From assembly GCA_028274465.1 (NCBI GenBank), contig CM051457.1:13691097-13755096 (forward strand): 64,000 nt of DNA. The letters run 5' to 3'. The notes below the pieces were generated by a model that was not told the DNA's origin, did no database searches, and worked only from the letters and a program-made list of their open reading frames with translations. A program made the translations under genes and the position numbers. Every line of letters starts with the position of its first letter. The first letter of the stretch is position 1. The stretch is from Plantago ovata. Lineage: Eukaryota; Streptophyta; Magnoliopsida; Lamiales; Plantaginaceae. Shown one piece after another: positions 56,401-64,000 of this stretch.

Positions 56401-58545
56401 TATCCTTGCCTGAAGCATAGTCAACCCTGTTGTTTCTGTATTTTGAAATGTGGCCCAAACATTAATGGAATTTATAACTAACGTGCCGTCTGTTTGACAG
56501 GTTACTGTTTGCTATAGAAGGAAATTATCTGGAAGCTACTAGCCAGTCAGTGGAGCCTGCTGATGGTCCTGAGGGGCATGGTGTCCAATGTCTTAACTTT
56601 TCATGTTCTATCCCTGCAACTAATGGAAGAGGTTTTATTGAGGTACTGACATTTGTTTTTTACCCAGTTTACATATTGTTAAATTGGTCCTCATCCTTTT
56701 AAAAGGTCTTACTTGCATGCACAATAGGATATGTAGATAGGACAACCCATCATTTGTCTCATCGCCTGGCTATTTTTATATTTCTTTGTAACTGTACTAT
56801 TATGAAGCTATGTGGTCTGCAATGGAGAGATTATTTTCAACACAACATTGTGCATCTAGTTATGGTTTATTCACCATTGAATACTTATGTTTTCTTTATC
56901 TGACGTTTGGCGCTTTATACCAATAGCTGCTTGTTTTCACTTGGAAGTACTACCCTTTTTTAAAAATAAAAAAAACTGATAACAATATAACATAATAAAA
57001 TATCCCGAACTCAGCACTTCAACAGATCACTGGAAGTTTCACTATTTTTAACCTTGATAGTACTCCTAATGTTTTTCAGGTTGACGATGGCCTCAGCAAC
57101 AGCTTCTTTCCCTTCATAGTTGCTGAAGATGATGTTTGCGCTGAGATCCGTATGCTTGAGAATGAAATTGATTCAACTGAAACAGATAAATTGCAGCAAG
57201 AACGCAGGAAACCTGGTGCACGTAACCAAGCCATGGAGTTTATACATGAATTAGGATGGCTTCTCCATAAATTTCACTCGATATCGAGATTTGAACATGG
57301 AGATGTAAACTTGGCCTTTTCTTTCGAACGTTTCAAGCATCTCATTGAGTTCTCTGTGGATCATGATTGGTGTGCAGTTGTGAAGAAACTCCTGGATATT
57401 CTTTTCCAAGGGATTGTGTCTGGTGGAGAGCAACCTTTTCTGAAGTTTGCTTTGTCAGACATAGGTCTGCTTCACAGAGCAGTACGGAGAAATTCAAAAT
57501 CTCTGGTGGCGATGCTGCTAAAATATGTCCCTGAAAAAGTAATTGATGAACTGAGTTTGGAGTACAAATCCTTGGTCGAAACAGAGCAGAGTTTCTTGTT
57601 CAGACCTGATTTTGCAGGACCTGGAGGTCTGACACCTCTTCATGTAGCAGCTGGTAGAGACGGGTCAGATGAGATATTGGATGTGCTGATTGATGATCCT
57701 GGAAAGGTAACCTTCACCATGTTCCTCAACTTTATAATGCATCAAGGTATTTTGAAAAGTTAACAGGGTTGCTAACATAATCCGATGCAAATTACATCGT
57801 GTCAAGGATTTCAACTGCTTGTGCAAGCTAAGCTTCCAGCTTATTGTTTTTTGTGATGACAGTTTTTTTCCGGTTCTCTATGAGCAAGAATGCAATAGCT
57901 TCTAGCTTAGCTTAGCTTAGCTTGTGTTGTGAAAAGTGTAAACCCATAGGCAGTAATTTGTAGTTTTCTATGTTTCACGGCATCTTTTGCAAACACTCTC
58001 CAGATTTCTATTTGTCTCAACTGATTTTTCCAAATTTGAGTACTTTTCATCGAAAGGTGCCCATACAAGGATTTGTTTGACACTTTCCATAACCTTTTCA
58101 GGTGGGAATAGCAGCATGGAAAAGTGCTCGCGATAGCACAGGGTTTACACCAGAAGATTACGCTCGATTAAGAGGACACTATTCTTACATTCACCTTGTT
58201 CAGAGGAAAATGAACAAGATAGTGTCAGCTTCTGGACATGTAATTGTTGACATATCCGAGCCATATTCCAATATCAGCCCCAATGAGAAGCCAGATGGAA
58301 ACGTCTCTACCTTTGAGATCACAAGTTCCAAAAAGGCAAGTATTTCACGACCCTGTGGTGCATGTGACATAAAGCTAGCCTACAGAACTGGCAGTCGTAC
58401 TCTGGTGTACAAACCTGTTATGCTCTCGATGTTGGCCATAGCAGCAGTGTGCGTTTGCGTGGCTCTTCTTTTCAAGAGCTCGCCTCAAGTGCTGTTTGTG
58501 TTCCGTCCATTTAGCTGGGAGATGTTGGAGTATGGTTCCTACTGA
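53032..58545 (+). CDS. SBP-box transcription factor, SPL1/SPL12 type with ankyrin repeats
   Basis: Ten exons: 53032-53672, 54050-54237, 54334-54845, 55550-55624, 55747-55854, 55948-56068, 56188-56329, 56501-56642, 57080-57706, 58102-58545. They sum to 3,000 nt, 999 residues, with every phase consistent. It is a nuclear regulator binding GTAC cores. An acidic/aromatic start ([16 protein letters not shown]) is followed by an Asn run of about 20 residues and the SBP domain (about 168-243). That domain has two zinc sites (CQVEAC...[15 protein letters not shown]) and the basic signal [17 protein letters not shown], split by intron 1 as is normal. A conserved middle region comes next ([19 protein letters not shown]), then ankyrin-like repeats (about 770-880; [27 protein letters not shown]) and a C-terminal hydrophobic segment (about 960-978). 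This long form is the SPL1/12 clade, normally outside miR156 control. The start is the first Met in frame. Confidence 0.95.
53388..53438 (+). repeat. (AAT)n microsatellite coding for polyasparagine
   Basis: About 17 consecutive AAT codons lie in the first SPL exon, N-terminal to the SBP domain. Length changes by whole codons would keep the frame. Confidence 0.95.
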
Positions 58546-59919
58546 GGTTTAATAAAAGATTTACTCTAATAGAGGTTGATGATTTGTGTATGTGTGTGAT
58601 GTTATCAATTGTAGAGTTAACGTATTTATATATAGAAAATAGAGCACTTGAGAGAAGATATAAAAGTTAAATTTAGGTTAAAACTTATATTATAGATAAT
58701 TTATATATATCTTGTATCCTCTCGCGGATTGGAGTTATAGTGAGCCTGTAAGTTTGCATCATCCTGATATTTCTGGATTGTGTAAATACAATAATTTGTT
58801 GTCGAAGATTGTGTGCAAGAGAATTTCTTTTTCATAATCATTCATTCCATGGATTGTGAATATCGAAAGTGATGCTTTCTTTCTGCAACGTTTTTAGGTT
58901 ATCTATTAACTTAACCCGCGATCCTCCCTCGATGATTTATAACACTCCTGCCTGCCAGTACTAGCCTCAGTTGAGCGCTACAAGCTCATCTGTGCTTCAA
59001 TGGCGTGGCGTGAGGAAGCATAAACAAACCACTTGATCTCGTCACATTGTGTTAGTGATGCATACAGATAGTTTGCAAATGGAACCTTCTCCACCAAACT
59101 GTTTGTGTTTTGACATTCATGGTTCTCATTTGCTTGAAACCAGTTTAGCAGGAGCTGGAGCAATTGTTAGGCAAATTTTATTAAAGCTGCTACTACGTTC
59201 TTCGGGAAGTTGTCATAATATGGTTGAATTTTATTCTGTTAGACTTGTTTTGAATATTTGTACACAGTTGTAATATGAAAGACTCATGTTTCAGTTTGAT
59301 TCACAATTTTTTCTCTCTTGCCTTAACAAGAAGGAAAGCATCCGTGTAAACCAACAGACTTTGCTTGATGATACGAAAAAGGTAATTGACAGTTTAGGAG
59401 ATGTGAGTTGGCGCTTTATTTACAGTAAAGCTAATCAGGTTGATGACAAATTAGCTAATGAAATTAATCATGGGAATTTGGGCGGTAGTACCGCTTTGTC
59501 TTCTAGTATTAGTATATATTTTGTGTGGCATGTATGTCTGAGTTTGCTTCACATGTTTAGTTTAGACCTTAGTATTTTTATTAAGTCGGTAAATGTAAAT
59601 ATACTATCGAGTTGATGTTTCTCAAAAATAAAAAGTGATATAATAAATTTGTGGTTTTAAAGTGTCACATCATGTTTAGGTGCGTTTTTAGTTCATGAAA
59701 ATTGAAACTTTGTGCTTCCAACTTGGAAGTTTACATGGTCACTTCTTCAAGTTGAGGTTTTACATATTCGATTTAAATCAATTTAGAGTTGACCTGTTAA
59801 GGGTGTTGGGATAAATTTCAACCTGGTCATCCGGGGTTTAACTGGTAGGTTGGGGGGGGGGGGGGTGGGGAATTGATGTAATAAAATGAAAAGAAAAAAA
59901 GAAAAAAGTGAAAATCAAA
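58546..59919. other. Interval between SPL and tRNA-Phe
   Basis: Contains the SPL 3' UTR, an RNase-H-like fragment (59049-59615) and a G-run of about 15 at 59851-59865. Nothing else recognised. Confidence 0.45.
59049..59615 (+). pseudogene. RNase-H-like domain fragment
   Basis: The first part reads FDIHGSHLLETSLAGAGAIV and, after a gap, NMVEFYSVRLVLNI. A second frame reads DSQFFLSCLNKKESI...LLDDTKKVIDSLGDVSWRFIYSKANQVDDKLANEI. The order (an LxFDGxxxxNPGxAGAGxV-like block, then an NxxEYxAL-like block, then DSxxVxxxLN and a late ANxxADxLAN block) fits the plant RNase-H-like (RVT_3) family found in small genes and at LINE ends. Several catalytic positions are altered (the DGAS aspartate reads DIHG), and the pieces are in two frames across a possible short intron near 59268-59294. 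A decayed copy is the likeliest reading. A short expressed gene cannot be excluded. Confidence 0.5.
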
Positions 59920-59944
59920 TGCGGTGAACGTGGATCGAACACGT

Positions 59945-59987
<43 letters not shown>

Positions 59988-59992
59988 CCCGC
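59920..59992 (-). tRNA. tRNA-Phe (anticodon GAA)
   Basis: 73-nt cloverleaf on the minus strand without intron. The acceptor stem GCGGGGA pairs imperfectly with TTCACCGC at the 3' end as in plant cytosolic tRNA-Phe. The A box is TAGCTCAGTTGG, anticodon GAA is at 59959-59957, and the B box is GTTCGATCC. The CCA is not encoded. Oligo-T pol III stops follow on the minus strand (59914-59911 and 59907-59902). Confidence 0.96.
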
Positions 59993-60851
59993 ATGTGCAT
60001 GTATTTTGCTATATAACTATATAAATTAGTTACGTAATGGTTTGAAGTATTTGAAAAAAAGAATATCTAAGAGTATTTTCATTGATCATGCTGGTTATGG
60101 TTCGACATGGTTAATTCTGCACTGTTTCAAGACGAGAAAAAGTTTCATCCAGTGTCACAGGAATTCTTCCAATTAGTGACGAATCGCAAATTGGATTCCC
60201 TCGTGTATCGAAGTGCGATAGGATTTTCTTGGATTCGCGGTCGGAATTCTTGACAATTCTTCAGATTTGGCGAATCTGATACAAGATCGGGAGGACCGAA
60301 TCCGAACATTGTTGTAATTATGCCGAACATTTTTTTATGTTCTTTAAGTAATAAAATTTTACTATTAAAAAAAAAGTAATAATATTAGATATGGCTCATA
60401 CTTAAATTTATTTTGAAAATACATATGTAAATATTTTTTTACATTAAAATAAAATACATAGATAAATTTTTAAATTTTTTTATTTGGGGGGAGGGGGAGT
60501 TGGAGTCTACCTCCCCAGTCCCCAATACATACCTTCGGCCTTTTGGGAGAAACACAGGAAGATGATAAAATGAAAACGATCCTCGAAAATGACAATGAAC
60601 TCAAACCAGATAATCAGAAATATTGTAGTACGGTACTCGTATTAAACAAGACGAACTTTTTTCCATTTCTTTTTCTTTTTTTCTCAAATAAAAAACAGGA
60701 CAAACAATTTAAAAACAGGCAGCTTATTAGTAGTTCTTTCTAGTAGTAGTACAGAGTAAAGCAAAAACATATGGATCACACTGGTTAATCATCAGAAGAT
60801 ATCATAGTGATAGTATCATAGTACCAACCCGATAGTATCATAGTACCAACC
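59993..60851. other. Interval between tRNA-Phe and SAMS
   Basis: No gene seen. AT-rich, with a GGGGGGAGGGGGAG stretch at about 60485-60499; the last 100-200 bp are probably the SAMS 3' UTR. Confidence 0.45.
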
Positions 60852-60852
60852 C
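60809..60852. repeat. 22-bp tandem repeat at the SAMS stop codon
   Basis: GATAGTATCATAGTACCAAC plus CC occurs twice in succession (60809-60830, 60831-60852). The second copy runs into the first base of the TAG stop codon on the minus strand. Confidence 0.95.
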
Positions 60853-62033
60853 TAAGCTTCAGGTTTCTCCCACTTGAGAGGCTTCACAACCTCCCAGGTG
60901 AAGTCCGGGTCATCTCTTCCAAAGTGTCCATACGCAGCTGTCTTCAAGAACCTTCCGTTGCCGCCTCTCTTGAGATCCAGATTAATCGAGATCATTCCAG
61001 GTCTGAAATCGAAGTTCTCCTTCACAATTTTCAGGATCTCCTTATCCGGGATCTTTCCAGTTCCATATGTGTCCACGAAAACTGATAAAGGCTCTGGAAC
61101 ACCAATAGCATACGAGACCTGAACAATGCACCTCCTTGCTAGCCCGTTGGCCACAATGCTCTTAGCCGCCTGCCTAACGATATAAGCACCACTCCTATCC
61201 ACCTTAGTTGGGTCTTTTCCCGAGAAAGCACCTCCTCCATGTGCTCCCCACCCACCATAAGTGTCGATGATGATCTTACGACCAGTAAGACCAGCATCAC
61301 CATGAGGACCACCAATGACAAAACGACCTGATGGATTGAGGTGAAATATGGTATTTTCGTCAAGGTACTTCTCTGGGATAACCGGCTTAATGACGTGTTC
61401 CTTAAGATCCGCAGCAATCTCATCGTTTGTGACAGTTTCGTCATGCTGAGTGGAGATGAGAACAGTGTGCACACGGATTGGAACCATAGCACCGTCTTCG
61501 TTGCGGTACTCAACCGTGACTTGGGTCTTACCATCAGGCCTCAGCCATGCGCAGGTGCCGTTTTTGCGAACCTCAGTGAGACGTGCACCAAGCTTCGTGG
61601 CAAGGACGTGGCTCAAAGGCATAAGCTCAACAGTCTCATCAGTTGCATAACCGAACATATGCCCTTGGTCACCTGCACCAATCTCCTCAGGCTGCTTCGT
61701 CAAATGGCCATGGACCCCCTGAGCGATATCAGGGCTCTGCTGCTCAATGTTGACCAGAACCTTGCAGTTGTCAGCGTCAAGACCCACATCATCAGAAACA
61801 AACCCAATGGCACGGCAAGTGTCACGGACGATTTTCTCGTAATCAACATCAGCCTTAGTGGTAATCTCTCCGAATACCATGACCATGTTCGTCTTGGTGC
61901 ATGTCTCACACGCAACCTTGCTGTCGGGGTCTTGTTCCAGGCAAGCATCGAGCACAGCGTCCGAGATCTGGTCGCACAGCTTATCGGGATGACCCTCATT
62001 TACGGACTCGGATGTGAACAAGAAGGTATCCAT
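60852..62033 (-). CDS. SAMS: S-adenosylmethionine synthetase (methionine adenosyltransferase)
   Basis: A single coding exon of 393 residues, the normal plant length. It makes S-adenosylmethionine from methionine and ATP in the cytosol, the donor for methylation, ethylene and polyamine synthesis. Visible signatures are the start [20 protein letters not shown] with the ATP-site histidine, [12 protein letters not shown] (about 119-130), and the glycine-rich phosphate loop GGGAFSGKD (266-274). The C-terminus is [18 protein letters not shown]. The start at 62033 is the conserved Met. An in-frame Met 36 bp upstream lies inside the leader intron, whose acceptor (TTTGTAG) ends at 62041. The leader intron (62041-62835) and a TATA box at 62929-62935 give a complete gene. 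No breaks in the frame. Confidence 0.98.
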   Translation of the reverse strand: MDTFLFTSESVNEGHPDKLCDQISDAVLDACLEQDPDSKVACETCTKTNMVMVFGEITTKADVDYEKIVRDTCRAIGFVSDDVGLDADNCKVLVNIEQQSPDIAQGVHGHLTKQPEEIGAGDQGHMFGYATDETVELMPLSHVLATKLGARLTEVRKNGTCAWLRPDGKTQVTVEYRNEDGAMVPIRVHTVLISTQHDETVTNDEIAADLKEHVIKPVIPEKYLDENTIFHLNPSGRFVIGGPHGDAGLTGRKIIIDTYGGWGAHGGGAFSGKDPTKVDRSGAYIVRQAAKSIVANGLARRCIVQVSYAIGVPEPLSVFVDTYGTGKIPDKEILKIVKENFDFRPGMISINLDLKRGGNGRFLKTAAYGHFGRDDPDFTWEVVKPLKWEKPEA

Positions 62034-62040
62034 TGTTAAG

Positions 62041-62835
62041 CTACAAAAGTGAAACAACAGAACAGACACTTAATATCATGAGGCCACACAACAAACCTAA
62101 ATCAGATTCTTATACAGAATGAACATAATGTGGTCACAACATATTCCGACAAAAAGATATAAGGAATAAAAAAATGTGATCTATACAGCAACTCATATTC
62201 GTGATAGTAACAAGAACACAGATCAGTCCATTATCTTAGCAAAAAAGCATCAGTAAAGTAAAAGTAAAGAGAGATAAGATTCTCAACATGACAACTTCCC
62301 AAACATGCATGTATATGTTAATGTCAGGAACAAGATATCTTACACTTAATCTGTTTCAATCAGTTCCATATCTATCTATCTAATTCCATTTTGTCCGTCT
62401 CAATCAATTCTATAACTACGAACTTTATCTCACACAACACGCCCATTAATAAACCTCCATCCAAAACTAGACGTATAGAATTGATTGAAACGGAGGGAGT
62501 ATATTATTCCTTTAATTCCTGTGTCAATTAGATTCTAATTAGGTAACAGACTAACAGGAATTCACCTTTAGCTAAAAACCCAAATAGAAACCTTTGAATA
62601 ATCTGTGAGGTCATTAATTAAGTTGTTAAGCATGAAGAACTTAGAAACAGAATATTGTAAGGTAACCACCACAAACAGATCTGAGAAACAGTGACCTCCT
62701 AAATCAGAAACAGAACTCTAACTGTACAACACTTGAGACAAGTTCTAGCAGCAACGAATGACTTCAAACATAGTGAAAACAAACAGCAAAACGTAAGCAA
62801 AAGAAACTAATTGAAACCAAGCAAGGAAGTTTTAC
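62041..62835 (-). other. SAMS: 5'-UTR intron of SAMS
   Basis: Donor CGCCAG|GTAAAAC (minus strand, 62835) and acceptor TTTTGTAG (62041) leave only 7 nt of leader between acceptor and ATG. A leader intron is usual in plant SAMS genes and often raises expression. A small Stowaway-like remnant lies inside (62386-62498). Confidence 0.85.
62386..62498. mobile_element. Stowaway-like MITE remnant in SAMS leader intron
   Basis: The right end reads GAAACGGAGGGAG followed by TA. Its complement (CTCCGTTTCAATCAATTCTA) matches the left flank GTCCGTCTCAATCAATTCTA at about 62393. The left outermost bases are degraded. Confidence 0.55.
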
Positions 62836-62928
62836 CTGGCGAAAGTGAAGGAAGGAGAAGAAGATGCAATTACCAGATCTCACACAGCAAAGTTCACACC
62901 CACAACGGCTCTTGGACTCCACGGGTGA

Positions 62929-62935
62929 ATTTATA
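62929..62935 (-). promoter_or_regulatory. SAMS: TATA box of SAMS
   Basis: Minus-strand CTATAAATTC lies about 95 bp upstream of the leader-intron donor, so a transcript start near 62900 is expected. Confidence 0.7.
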
Positions 62936-62939
62936 GGCA

Positions 62940-64000
62940 CATAATAAAAGGTTAGGTGACCAGATGCCGGTTCAACCGGCTCTCATTCACTCGGGGTTTA
63001 TTAGTAAAAAATTGCTTTGTTTTCAGTGCTGCTTATCCACTCTCATCCATGATTTTCAACTCGGTGATAAATTCCATGGAAAACTGCACCTGGCCACCCT
63101 ACTACATGTCAATATTTAATCTGGATCCCCTAGTTTTTAATTTATTATATCCAAGTATATTTTCTTTTTGACTAATTAACAAATGTTCCTATGTACCTTT
63201 CCATTTAAAAATTTAAAAATGGTACTAATAAAAAAAGAAAATTTCATAAAAAACTAAGTGCATTATAAGAATTATTCTTACTTCTTTTTTATCATTTTTT
63301 TTAATTAAATCGAGGGACCGTAAAATTAGTTCATGTCATGCAGATTTCAATGGCGAAGTTACACACTTCTGACTTCCCTAATGAAAGAGCTACAATTTAG
63401 GACTTCCTCTAACCCCCTCCCCTTAGAACTAGAACGGGACATGTGAATATAATATTGTATGTGGTCGATGGAAGGGAGGGTGGGTGGATGAATATGTTAA
63501 CATTTTGAATTGCACGTTGCATTTTGTAAGATATAGGATCACGTTTGCAAATATGTGAAATGTCTGTTTAATACATCCTCTTCAGCTGGATGGAATATCT
63601 TTTGAGTACTTAACCGTAATACTTTAATATATAGGGTCATACCGTACTAAACATAATGTTTTTAGGATCCCAAACGTAAATTGACACAAATTCAATTAAC
63701 TTAACCTATTTATGGCGGAGCAAAATATCCCTGACCCTGAGATCTATGCCGGGCACGATACTTTTGTGTTTCTCGAAAGGGAGACTTTTTTATTAAGAAC
63801 TTCCATAATGCATTAAAATGGGGTGGAATTGAATAATGGATCCATTTGGTGATATCAGATACTGTATCATACAGTATAATTAATCTGCAATTTACCTTTA
63901 CATTGAATTTTAGTTGCTTTCTTATAATGGACACTTACATATTGAATCTCAAACAGAAACAGATAGCATGTTCTATCATCACCAACCACCTAGGTTTGTA
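62940..64000. other. Promoter-distal intergenic DNA upstream of SAMS
   Basis: No gene, RNA or repeat recognised; AT-rich with short T- and A-runs. Confidence 0.45.

Noticed and set aside
61341-62039. 232-codon plus-strand frame opposite SAMS
   Set aside because: Antisense shadow of a highly conserved gene with favourable codon pattern; no domain of its own.

Overview
The window is nuclear DNA of a dicot-like flowering plant. The signs are GT-AG introns in plant-type genes, a cytoplasmic tRNA-Phe(GAA) gene, an AT-rich intergenic background, and plant transposon families (Ty3/gypsy, Ty1/copia, LINE, SINE, Tourist, Stowaway, hAT-like and Mutator-like). The S-adenosylmethionine synthetase sequence and the CTGAA-rich Tourist elements remind me of Caryophyllales (beet/spinach relatives). 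That placement is an impression, not a proof.

Layout. Positions 1-9.2 kb hold an old, multiply broken Ty3/gypsy element with two diverged LTRs, a large reverse-transcriptase deletion and a nested Tourist MITE. At 11.1-11.5 kb is an isolated first exon of a MADS-box gene (minus strand). From 11.5 to 17.6 kb there are only repeats: a hAT-like element, a SINE-like element, and a 1,040-bp Mutator-like element with an unusual GC-rich palindrome array. A pollen-type pectin methylesterase (PME) gene follows at 17.9-19.8 kb (plus). VPS18 occupies 21.9-39.8 kb (plus): 23 coding exons whose introns carry copia, LINE and SINE debris and two internal duplications. A second PME gene lies at 41.1-42.9 kb (minus); it is a paralogue of the first, inverted, and carries a one-base frameshift. 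A PTI1-like kinase gene is at 44.8-47.9 kb (minus, 7 coding exons). After a MITE-bearing gap comes an SPL1/SPL12-type SBP transcription factor at 53.0-58.5 kb (plus, 10 exons). Then follow an RNase-H-like fragment (59.0-59.6 kb), a tRNA-Phe gene (59.9 kb, minus) and a SAM synthetase gene (60.9-62.9 kb, minus) with a 5'-UTR intron.

The genes are ordinary, separately regulated plant genes and form no pathway or operon: vacuolar HOPS/CORVET tethering (VPS18), cell-wall pectin de-esterification (PMEs), stress kinase signalling (PTI1-like), transcription (SPL, MADS) and methyl-donor synthesis (SAMS). I see no novel multigene system. The most unusual structures are the palindrome array at 16.93-17.28 kb, the perfect hairpin at the gypsy deletion junction, and three one-base losses in otherwise well conserved coding exons. 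Two of those losses are in VPS18 and look more like base-call errors than gene decay.
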